From the NCBI RefSeq assembly GCF_025736935.1, contig NZ_CP107048.1, forward strand, positions 992,001-1,056,000: a stretch of 64,000 nt of DNA. Reading direction: 5' to 3'. Position 1 is the stretch's first letter, and each line of letters begins with the position of its first letter. Positions 20,045 to 27,782 of the stretch are shown here, in pieces. A model generated the notes under the pieces. The model did no database searches. It was given only the letters and a program-made list of their open reading frames with translations, and had not been told where the DNA came from. The DNA is from Qipengyuania sp. SS22 (lineage in GTDB: Bacteria; Pseudomonadota; Alphaproteobacteria; Sphingomonadales; Sphingomonadaceae). A program made the translations under genes and the position numbers.

Positions 20045-20791
20045 CTACGCTTTCTCTTTCTTGGCGGGGTGCTGGGCCCCAGCGTCCATTGCGGCACGGT
20101 CGCCGCGGCAGCGCTCTATCTCTCCGGGAGCGGGCCTCGTAGCGGCTGCCTTGAACTGTGCATAGTACCCGGCCAGTTCGGGCGCGTCCTTGAACGCCAC
20201 CAGTTCGTAGCCGACCGCTTCGAATTCGCAGCTCAGCAGCAGCGGGTCGATCCCGTGCTGGTCGGTCGGCCGGTCGATATCGACGACCACCACCTGCCCG
20301 CCCTCATCGAGCGCGGGCCACATGCGCCAGAGGAACTCATACGGGCTCTCGATCTCGTGGTACATATGGACCATGAAGATGCGGTCGAAACTGTTGTCGG
20401 GCAATTTCGGATTGGCAGTTTCGCCAAGCCGGATCGAAACGTTTTCGAGCCGCTGGCGCTCGATCCGCTGGCCAAGGCGGCTGAGCGCATCGCGATCGAT
20501 ATCCTGTGCGAGCACGCGCCCGCCCTCGCCCACGCGCTCCGCCAGGCGGACCGTGTAATAGCCATTGCCCGCGCCGATATCGGCAACGGTCATGCCGGGT
20601 TCAATTTCGGCGAGGTCCATCACCGTCTGCGCTTCGCCACGGCTGTCGCGCTGGTCTTCGGTCGAAAACTGGTTCGAGCCGATCTCGGACACCGGGCGAT
20701 CGGGGGCGGGAAAACGTGCGCCCGGTTCGGCCGGCGCGTCGCAGGCACCCAGTGCAAACCCGAGCAGGGCGATGGCAGCAATCCGTGTCAT
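20045..20791 (-). CDS. SAM-dependent methyltransferase with lipoprotein signal
   Basis: This 248-residue class I methyltransferase has the SAM-binding motif DIGAGNGYY at 71-79, an acidic residue after strand two in AQDIDRDAL, and motif DRIFMVHMYHEI. Unusually, it begins with a lipoprotein-type signal ending in LGAC (Cys17), followed by a Pro/Ala linker. It would therefore be exported, away from cytoplasmic SAM, unless the signal is not used. Similar lipoprotein-type methyltransferases are known in proteobacterial genomes, but their role is unclear. It lies 21 bases after the caspase-like gene. Confidence 0.8.
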   Translation of the reverse strand: MTRIAAIALLGFALGACDAPAEPGARFPAPDRPVSEIGSNQFSTEDQRDSRGEAQTVMDLAEIEPGMTVADIGAGNGYYTVRLAERVGEGGRVLAQDIDRDALSRLGQRIERQRLENVSIRLGETANPKLPDNSFDRIFMVHMYHEIESPYEFLWRMWPALDEGGQVVVVDIDRPTDQHGIDPLLLSCEFEAVGYELVAFKDAPELAGYYAQFKAAATRPAPGEIERCRGDRAAMDAGAQHPAKKEKA

Positions 20792-20812
20792 GCAAGCGCC
20801 TATGCCGTTCCC

Positions 20813-21643
20813 TCAGGGGATGGGCAATGCCCGCATGCCGCCGATGAACACGTCGAACGCCAGATCGCCCTGGCGCCAGGGCGATTGCCGACCCGCGGTC
20901 CGCTCGTTCACTGCCACCGCGGTCTTGCGGACCAGCTCGTCGAGCGACTGGCGGCGCGGCAGCTGACGGGCGAATTCCTTGGCGAAGGGGCTGCCCTTGC
21001 CCGGCGTAGCGCCATCTTCGGCGGTATTGCCCGGTTCGGTCGAAAAGAACACCAGCGCCGACAGACCGCGCAGATTGCCCACTTGCGCCAGCCCCTTGTC
21101 GGCATAGACGATATCGTCGAGCGTGACCCGCGTCAGGCCGCGCTGCCCGCCCTCGACCTCGATCACCTGGAACGCCGCATCGTCCACCGTCTCGCTGACC
21201 GGGTTGTTGCGGCAGGCATCGACCACGAACACCACCCCGCGCGCCTGCTTGGTGAGGCGCTGCAGGATTGGATCGAGCCCGATCAGCGAATAGCCATCCG
21301 AGGCGAGGAAATAGTTTGCGCCGTCGATCTGAAAGCCATGGCCGGCGAAATACATCAGCGCGACATCGTCGCCATTGAGCGAGTTGGCAAACAGGTCGAA
21401 AGCCTCGTCCCACTCCTGTGCATCGGGTTCCTCGACCAGCGCCACTTCGGCCACCGCACTGCGTTTGAGCGCCGCCTCGATCATGCGCGCATCGACGACC
21501 GGATTGGCCAGCTGCAAACCGGCGAGTCGAGCAGAGGAGTAGTCCGAAGCGACCACCAGTGCCTTGATCTCGGCATGCAGCGCGGTTGGCGCCAGCGTCA
21601 CCAGAAATCCCAGCAAGGGCAGGAGAATACGACCCATAGACAT
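20813..21643 (-). CDS. Exported caspase-like (orthocaspase) protein
   Basis: This is a 276-residue peptidase C14 family protein with an N-terminal signal peptide (about 1-24, ending LHA-E). The catalytic dyad is visible: His102 in YFAGHGF and Cys144 in VVDACRNNP. Bacterial orthocaspases of this kind often cleave after basic residues. Target and function here are unknown. Export to the periplasm is predicted from the signal. No extra C-terminal repeat or sensor domain is present. Starts at 21643 or 21637 are both possible. The gene is followed closely by the methyltransferase gene. Confidence 0.87.
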   Translation of the reverse strand: MSMGRILLPLLGFLVTLAPTALHAEIKALVVASDYSSARLAGLQLANPVVDARMIEAALKRSAVAEVALVEEPDAQEWDEAFDLFANSLNGDDVALMYFAGHGFQIDGANYFLASDGYSLIGLDPILQRLTKQARGVVFVVDACRNNPVSETVDDAAFQVIEVEGGQRGLTRVTLDDIVYADKGLAQVGNLRGLSALVFFSTEPGNTAEDGATPGKGSPFAKEFARQLPRRQSLDELVRKTAVAVNERTAGRQSPWRQGDLAFDVFIGGMRALPIP

Positions 21644-21660
21644 GGCCCGAAGGTATCGGA

Positions 21661-22695
21661 TCAGAGCCGCAGCGACAATCCGAGATTGACCCCGTGGCTG
21701 ACCCGCGCATCGCTGAAATCCTGCACCCCGGTCAGCGGAAAGAACAGCACCGCACGATAGCGCAGGTCGAGCGCGAGGTTCTCCGACAGGATGAACTGTG
21801 CGCCGACTGCGAAATCGGGTCCGATGCTGAATTCTCCCTCTTCGCGCCCGGTGATGCTGTCGCTGAACAGGCCCGAGGGGTCTTCGATGACAGTCAGCAC
21901 ATCGTAATCGGGACGATAGCTGGCCTGAAGCATGCCGTTGAAGAAAGCGACCGCATTGTCGCCGAACGGCACGAAAGCCGTGGCGCCGCCGCGCGCGCTG
22001 AAAGTCTGGATGGTCCCGTCCTGCCGCACGCCGGCGATCAGCGGCGGGACGGATGGAATGACCGGCGGCGCGGGATCGCCCTCTATCGCAGCACGCGACA
22101 GCGCGATGACCGTGGGGATGGCAACGCTTTGCACGATCCGCAGATCGCCGACGAAGGCGGTATCGAGCCGTTCGTAGCGGATACCGCCGAGCAGCGCGAA
22201 GCTCTCGCTCTGGCGGCGCTGCCAGGTCAGTTCGACATCGATGCGGTCGGTACTGCTGACCGTGTTCGCATCGTAATTGATCAGGTCGATGAACTCGGTA
22301 TCGCCCAGCGTCAGCGTGCGCGACACGGTCGCCGAGAGCGCGGCGTCGCCCTTGCCGCTGCCATACATGGCGGTGAGCGTGAAGCGGTCGCGATCGTCTC
22401 CGAAATTGACCATCGCGCCGATCATCGGATAGCCGACCTGGTCGGACAGGACGCCTTCGCCCTCGCTGACCGTGGTCAGCTGTGGTTCGACGCCGAAAGC
22501 GGTGCGCAACACGGCGATATCTGCCGGGACGAGCGCATCGCCCTCGTCCAGCCGGGGGTCGATGCCCGATGTGCGCAAGTTCGAATTGTCGAAATAATAG
22601 GACACGCGCGGGCCGATGACGACATCGGCGTTGGCCGGCGTTGCAATTGCCGCGGCCAGTACCGCGAGACTGGCCAGGGCAAGCTGTTTGCGCAT
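21661..22695 (-). CDS. Outer-membrane beta-barrel protein
   Basis: This is a 344-residue protein with a clear signal peptide (about 1-23, ANA-D) and alternating hydrophobic/polar strands throughout, ending GVNLGLSLRL. The C-terminal leucine differs from the classic final Phe of outer-membrane barrels but fits the strand pattern. A Pro-rich stretch with PAPPVIPSVPPL (about 208-222) looks like an exposed loop. The gene starts one base after the prfB stop, an unexpected coupling to a translation factor. The function is unknown. Confidence 0.75.
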   Translation of the reverse strand: MRKQLALASLAVLAAAIATPANADVVIGPRVSYYFDNSNLRTSGIDPRLDEGDALVPADIAVLRTAFGVEPQLTTVSEGEGVLSDQVGYPMIGAMVNFGDDRDRFTLTAMYGSGKGDAALSATVSRTLTLGDTEFIDLINYDANTVSSTDRIDVELTWQRRQSESFALLGGIRYERLDTAFVGDLRIVQSVAIPTVIALSRAAIEGDPAPPVIPSVPPLIAGVRQDGTIQTFSARGGATAFVPFGDNAVAFFNGMLQASYRPDYDVLTVIEDPSGLFSDSITGREEGEFSIGPDFAVGAQFILSENLALDLRYRAVLFFPLTGVQDFSDARVSHGVNLGLSLRL

Positions 22696-22696
22696 C

Positions 22697-23824
22697 CTAT
22701 TCGGTATCCTCCACCTCGACCGTTTCGCCGGTCACGCGCTGGGCCAGCGCGGCGGAAATGAACGGGTCCAGCGCGCCGTCGAGCACGTCGTCAGGTGTAG
22801 GCGACTGCACGCCAGTGCGCAAATCCTTCACCATCTGGTACGGCTGGAGGACATAGGAGCGGATCTGGTGGCCCCACCCGATCTCGCTCTTCTCCTGATA
22901 TTCACCCGAAGCGGCGGCTTCGCGTTCGGCCATCTCGCGTTCGAACAGCCGCGCCTTGAGCATGTTCATCGCGGTCGCGCGGTTCTTGTGCTGGCTGCGG
23001 TCATTCTGGCTCGCCACCACGATACCGGTCGGCTGGTGGGTGATCCGGACCGCGGAATCGGTGGTGTTGACGTGCTGCCCGCCCGCGCCCGAGGCGCGAT
23101 AGGTGTCGATCTTGAGATCGGACGGATTGATCTCGATGTCGATATCATCGTCGATCACCGGATAGACCCAGACCGAACTGAAGCTGGTGTGGCGCCGCGC
23201 CGAGCTGTCATAAGGGCTTATACGTACCAACCGGTGGACGCCGCTCTCGGTCTTGGCGTAGCCATAGGCGTTCTCGCCCTTGATCAGCAGCGTCGCGCTC
23301 TTGATCCCGGCCTGGTCGCCAGCGGCATATTCGACTGTCTCGACCTTGAACCCGCGGCGTTCGGCCCAGCGCGCATACATGCGCAGCAGCATCTCGGCCC
23401 AGTCCTGGCTCTCGGTACCGCCGGCGCCGGCATTGATTTGAAGATAGGTATCGTAGCCATCGGCCTCACCCGAGAGCAGCGCCTGCACCTTGTCGCGATC
23501 GGCGCGCTCGGCAAGGCGGGACAGCGTGTCCAGTCCCTCGCGTTCGACCTCGGCATCGCCCTCGGCCTCGCCCATCTCGACGAATTCCACCGCGTCGCCC
23601 ATCTCGCTTTCGATCTCGCGCACGGTGTTGATTGCGGTTTCGAGCCGCTTCTGGTCCTGTGTGATCGCCTGCGCCTGCTTGGGATCGCCCCACAAGGTAG
23701 GGTCCTGCACGCGCGCGTCGAGTTCCTCGAGCCGGCGCAGCGCGCGGTCCCAGTCAAGCGACTGGCGGACCAGCGCCAACGCGGCTTCGATGCGTTCGAT
23801 ATGGGCCTGCCCTTCGGCACGCAT
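22697..23824 (-). CDS. prfB: Peptide chain release factor 2
   Basis: RF2 ends translation at UGA and UAA; the protein has 375 residues. GGQ lies at 248-250 (SGAGGQHVN). The stop-recognition tripeptide is SPY at 203-205 instead of the enteric SPF, which I recall as usual in alphaproteobacteria. No programmed frameshift is present: codons 23-24 read CTT GAC directly, whereas the E. coli gene has CTT T GAC at the same place with an in-frame UGA. The gene sits downstream of mrcA, a conserved alphaproteobacterial order. Confidence 0.96.
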   Translation of the reverse strand: MRAEGQAHIERIEAALALVRQSLDWDRALRRLEELDARVQDPTLWGDPKQAQAITQDQKRLETAINTVREIESEMGDAVEFVEMGEAEGDAEVEREGLDTLSRLAERADRDKVQALLSGEADGYDTYLQINAGAGGTESQDWAEMLLRMYARWAERRGFKVETVEYAAGDQAGIKSATLLIKGENAYGYAKTESGVHRLVRISPYDSSARRHTSFSSVWVYPVIDDDIDIEINPSDLKIDTYRASGAGGQHVNTTDSAVRITHQPTGIVVASQNDRSQHKNRATAMNMLKARLFEREMAEREAAASGEYQEKSEIGWGHQIRSYVLQPYQMVKDLRTGVQSPTPDDVLDGALDPFISAALAQRVTGETVEVEDTE

Positions 23825-23907
23825 AGGGAATTCCTTCGGATTTGCTTGATCCCGCCCCTAATAGTCACAGGCGGATTGTAAAGTGCAGCGCCCGCCAGGC
23901 GCGCGGA

Positions 23908-26406
23908 TCAGTAAATTCCGCCCTGATCCTCGACGAAGTCGTTGGGCTGGTCGCCGCGATCGTTTGCAGCCGCCTGCTGCGCCTCGAGGCGGCCGCGACG
24001 GATCAATTCGAGAATCTCGTTACGCTTGGCGGCGATGGCATCCGAACGCGTCGCGCGCGGCGGTTCGGTGTCGGGCTTGAAGGCTTCCCAGATGATTGCC
24101 GCGGTGGGTTCGTCCGACGGGGTGCCCTCGAACACGCGTTTGCCGCTGCGACGGTCTATCTTGACCATCCGCACACCCGGAGGAGCGACGAAGTCCTCTG
24201 CCGTCCAGCGATCCTTGGTTGCTTCGATGAAGCGCTTCATGATCGTTGCGGCAGTATTGCCGCCCTGCACCCAACCGCCGAGATTGCGCGGCTGGTCGAA
24301 GCCGACATACATGCCGGCGATGATTTCGGGCGAGCCGCCGACGAACCACGCGTTGGTCGGGCCGTTGGTGGTGCCGGTCTTGCCGAACAGCGGCAGGTCG
24401 AGACTGCGCAGGCGGACCGCGGTACCGCGGGTTACCACGCCCTGCAGCATATGGACCATCTGGAACGCGGTACGCGGGTCGAGCACCTGCTTGCCCGAGA
24501 CGTCGAAGCGCGGCATTGGCTGGCCGTCCCATTCTTCCAGATTGCACCCCGAACAATCGCGGGTGTCGGTGCGGAAGATGACCTTGCCATCGCGGTCCTG
24601 CACGTAATCGATCACCGATCCGGCGTTCTGGCGGCCCCAATTGGCGAGCGCGGCGTAGCCATTGACCATCCGCGCCACGGTAGTGTCGCCCGCGCCAAGC
24701 GCGAAGGAATAATAGGGCTCGTAAGACCCGATGCCGACCCGGTCGATGGTCTGGATGACATTGTCCATCCCGGTATCGTCGGCAATGTGGACGGTCATCA
24801 GATTGCGGCTCTGCTCGAGCCCCCAGCGCAGCGTGTGGATCCCGCCCCCGCCGCCGCCGAAATTGCGGAAGCATTTCTCGCCCAGATTGGCACCTTGCCA
24901 CACGCAGAAGGTCTGGTCGGGGACCTGCGTCGCCGGGGTCATCCCCTGGTCGAGCGCGGCAGCATAGACGAACGGCTTGATCGTCGAACCCGGCTGGCGC
25001 AGCGCCTGCGTGGCGCGGTTGAAACTGCCCAGACGGCTGTCGAAACCGCCCTGCATGGCGAGGATACGGCCCGTCTGCGGCGCTTCGGCGAGGAAGGCAC
25101 CGGACACTTCGGGCACGCCGCGAATGGCATAGCCCGCGCCCGAACGCGCTGCTGCCACGACATCGCCGGGCTGGAGCGAGCTTGGCCCACCCGACAGCGC
25201 GAATTCCTCGCCATCGCTAAAGCCGATCCGGCCCGGCGCGGTGATCACGCCGACACGCCAGTCGCGATAGCTGATGCCGATGTTCGAGGAAGCGAGCTGC
25301 GCGGTGAGATCGCCATTATCGGGATTGAGCGTGGCGATCGGACCCGTGAACCCGCGATTGCCGTGATAGCTGATCAGCTGCGCGCGCAGCGCGTCGCGCG
25401 CTGCATCCTGGAGTTCGAGGTCGAGCGAGGTACGCACCCACAGTCCGCCCGAATAGACGCTGTTGCGCCCGTCATCGGCGGTCTCGCCGAAACGGTCGAT
25501 CAGCTGCCGGCGCACTTCCTCGAGGAAATAGCCCGCATCGGCCGAACGCGACCCGCGCTGTTCGACCAGCCCCAGGTCCATCCGCTTGGCCGCCTCGCCA
25601 GCGCTCGCGGTGATGAAGTCGTTGGCGACCATCTGGTCGAGCACGAAATTACGCCGCGTAATGGCAAGGTCGTGATAGCGTTCGCGGCCATAGCGTTCGG
25701 GCGCCTTGGGCAGGATTGCGAGAAAGGCGATCTGATGCAGCTCGAGATCGCCGACATCCCTGTCGAAATAGGCGCGCGATGCCGCCTGCACGCCAAAGCT
25801 GCGCCGACCCAGCGGAATCTCGTTGAGATAAAGCTCGAGGATTTCCTGCTTGGTCAGCACGCTTTCGATGCGCGTGGCGAGGATCATTTCCTTGAGTTTG
25901 CGCGTGACCGAATATTCATCACCGAGCAGCAGGTTCTTGGCGACTTGCTGGGTAATGGTGGAGCCGCCGACCGCGCGTTCGCCCGAGCTGAGCTTGGTCG
26001 CGTAATCGATCACCGCATTGGCCGTGCCCGTGATATCGACGCCGCCATGGCTGAAGAAGGTCTTGTCCTCGGCCGAGAGGAAGGCTTCGACCAGCTGTTC
26101 GGGAAAATCCACATATTGCAGCTGCACGCGGCGTTCGCGAGCGTAGGTGTTGACGATCTCGCCATCGATCCCGCGCACCACGCTGGGCAGCGGGGTCTCG
26201 TATTCGAGCAGCGATTCGGCATCGGGCAGGTTGCGCCCGAGCGTCGCCCACGCGAGCACGATCATTACCACTGCAAAACCGGTGATATAGCTCGCGAACC
26301 GCAGCTTGCGGTTGCGCGACCAATTGTCGTCGAACCACGCGATCAGCCGCTTGGGATCGCGGCTGATGCGGTAACGGTAATATTGCAGGGCTGGCTGGTC
26401 GGGCAT
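23908..26406 (-). CDS. mrcA: Penicillin-binding protein 1A (bifunctional transglycosylase/transpeptidase)
   Basis: This membrane-anchored enzyme polymerises and cross-links peptidoglycan in the periplasm; it has 832 residues. A cytoplasmic N-terminus and one helix (about 38-55) are followed by the glycosyltransferase domain with catalytic Glu113 (EDKTFFSHGG) and GGSTITQQVAKN (147-158). The transpeptidase has Ser474-x-x-Lys477 (STIK), SRN and KTGT at 676-679. The start MPDQPALQYY is chosen over an ATG 36 bases upstream because the extra residues are not family-like. It is flanked by amiC and prfB. Confidence 0.95.
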   Translation of the reverse strand: MPDQPALQYYRYRISRDPKRLIAWFDDNWSRNRKLRFASYITGFAVVMIVLAWATLGRNLPDAESLLEYETPLPSVVRGIDGEIVNTYARERRVQLQYVDFPEQLVEAFLSAEDKTFFSHGGVDITGTANAVIDYATKLSSGERAVGGSTITQQVAKNLLLGDEYSVTRKLKEMILATRIESVLTKQEILELYLNEIPLGRRSFGVQAASRAYFDRDVGDLELHQIAFLAILPKAPERYGRERYHDLAITRRNFVLDQMVANDFITASAGEAAKRMDLGLVEQRGSRSADAGYFLEEVRRQLIDRFGETADDGRNSVYSGGLWVRTSLDLELQDAARDALRAQLISYHGNRGFTGPIATLNPDNGDLTAQLASSNIGISYRDWRVGVITAPGRIGFSDGEEFALSGGPSSLQPGDVVAAARSGAGYAIRGVPEVSGAFLAEAPQTGRILAMQGGFDSRLGSFNRATQALRQPGSTIKPFVYAAALDQGMTPATQVPDQTFCVWQGANLGEKCFRNFGGGGGGIHTLRWGLEQSRNLMTVHIADDTGMDNVIQTIDRVGIGSYEPYYSFALGAGDTTVARMVNGYAALANWGRQNAGSVIDYVQDRDGKVIFRTDTRDCSGCNLEEWDGQPMPRFDVSGKQVLDPRTAFQMVHMLQGVVTRGTAVRLRSLDLPLFGKTGTTNGPTNAWFVGGSPEIIAGMYVGFDQPRNLGGWVQGGNTAATIMKRFIEATKDRWTAEDFVAPPGVRMVKIDRRSGKRVFEGTPSDEPTAAIIWEAFKPDTEPPRATRSDAIAAKRNEILELIRRGRLEAQQAAANDRGDQPNDFVEDQGGIY

Positions 26407-26469
26407 GGTGTCGGATGAGCCTCTAGCACGCCAATTTGGCAATTCGCCAGAAGGATTAGCGCCTCGCCG

Positions 26470-27342
26470 TCAGCTTTCTTGCTGGCGGGCAAAATAGATG
26501 CGGATGGCGCGCGCCATGACCTCCGCAAAACGTGCGCGGCCTTCGGTCGAGGAAAGACGCTGCGCATCGGCCTCGTTGGTAATGAACCCGCTTTCGAACA
26601 GGACCGAAGGCACATCGGGTGCGCGCAGCACCTTGAGCGCGGCTGAGCGGCGTGCCTGCGGATGGAAGCGGATCGCGCCCGCGCCCTCGCGGCGGATCAA
26701 CCGCGCAAACTCGTCCGATTGCTCCTGCGTGCGCCGCTGCGATAATTCGACGAGGATCGTGTTTACCACATCGCTCCTCCCGCCGACATCGACGCCGTTG
26801 AGCCGGTCCGAGGCATTCTCGCGCTCGGCGAAGCGCGCGGCGGCCTCGCTCGAGGCCTGGTTCGACAGCGTGTAGATGCTGGCCCCGGTGACTTCGGCCG
26901 CATCGCCCGCGCTGTCCGCATGGATCGAGAGGAACAGGTCGGCATCGAGCCGCCGCGCGATCGCGACCCGCTCGGCATGAACCAGATAGCGATCGTCGTC
27001 GCGGGTCAAGGCGACGCGGACATTGCCTTCCTTCTCCAGCTCGGCGCGCAGCGCGCGGGCGAGGCCGAGAACGACGGTCTTTTCGCGGTAGCCCTGCCCC
27101 GATGCCCCCGGATCGTGTCCGCCATGGCCGGCATCGATCACCACCAGCGGCAAGCCCTCGCGGCCTGCCACATCGGGCAAGGCGCCCGGCGCATCCGCCT
27201 CGGGCAAATCGACGCGCAGCACATAGGCGCGCCCGATCTCGGGCACGGGAATGCGCTGGGCTGTCACCACCAGCGCGGCCACCACTGCGAGCGGCAGCAG
27301 GACCAGCAGGAGGATGTGCGTCCGGATCGACATGGCATGCAT
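26470..27342 (-). CDS. amiC: N-acetylmuramoyl-L-alanine amidase (AmiC type)
   Basis: This zinc amidase cuts the stem peptide from muramic acid during cell separation; it has 290 residues with an N-terminal membrane or signal helix (about 8-27). Zinc ligands His73 (DAGHGGHDPG), Glu87 (YREKT) and His141 (SIHADS) and the catalytic Glu250 (FESGFITNE) are present. It lacks an AMIN domain. The ATG at 27342 has an AAGG site about nine bases upstream; 27333 is an alternative. It is divergent from rne. Confidence 0.93.
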   Translation of the reverse strand: MHAMSIRTHILLLVLLPLAVVAALVVTAQRIPVPEIGRAYVLRVDLPEADAPGALPDVAGREGLPLVVIDAGHGGHDPGASGQGYREKTVVLGLARALRAELEKEGNVRVALTRDDDRYLVHAERVAIARRLDADLFLSIHADSAGDAAEVTGASIYTLSNQASSEAAARFAERENASDRLNGVDVGGRSDVVNTILVELSQRRTQEQSDEFARLIRREGAGAIRFHPQARRSAALKVLRAPDVPSVLFESGFITNEADAQRLSSTEGRARFAEVMARAIRIYFARQQES

Positions 27343-27782
27343 GGTTACGGCCTTGTTGTCAGATGACGCAATATGGTTGCCGTGTGAAACCCACGGTGCT
27401 AGCGACACCATATCGGTTTTCCGGTGCCTCCGATCGGCGCGAACGATACGCGACGAAGAGGGTCATCGAAGAAAACCGTTAACTTTCAGACCGCAGCGTT
27501 CGTATCGTTCCGGTCCAATGCAATACAGGTTGATGCCGGACATGGCCCGTTACTCCCCGACATTGGCAGCACAGGCACCCGCCTTTGCCGCTGCGTCGGG
27601 CCGGACAGCGCAAACCCTGCGCGAGGCCAGTCCCGCAGTCACGAATACCCGGCCCCTCGCACATGCAGGACACGGCCGGTTCGCAAACACCGCGACGCCC
27701 CGACAGGGCCGCGGACTTTCCAACAGAATACGCCGCGCCCCAGCAGGATCATTCCTGCCCCGGTGCGGCTGGAGACATATCA
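27343..27782 (+). promoter_or_regulatory. rne leader / amiC-rne intergenic region with interleaved inverted repeats
   Basis: This 440-base gap holds no convincing gene. It should contain divergent promoters for amiC and rne and the rne 5' untranslated region. Three inverted repeats are visible: CCGTG/CACGG (27380-27396), CGGTTTTC (27414-27421) with GAAAACCG (27471-27478), and GAACGATACG (27441-27450) with CGTATCGTTC (27501-27510). The last two interleave, so in RNA they would form a pseudoknot or be mutually exclusive. E. coli rne is autoregulated through structures in a long leader; a similar role here is inference. Confidence 0.5.

Noticed and set aside
22697..23824. Possible programmed frameshift in prfB
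   Set aside because: The frame is continuous from ATG to stop; the extra base that makes the frameshift in other genomes is missing.
23842..26418. Open frame of about 858 codons antisense to mrcA
   Set aside because: The sense strand has all penicillin-binding protein 1A motifs; the antisense product has no known features.
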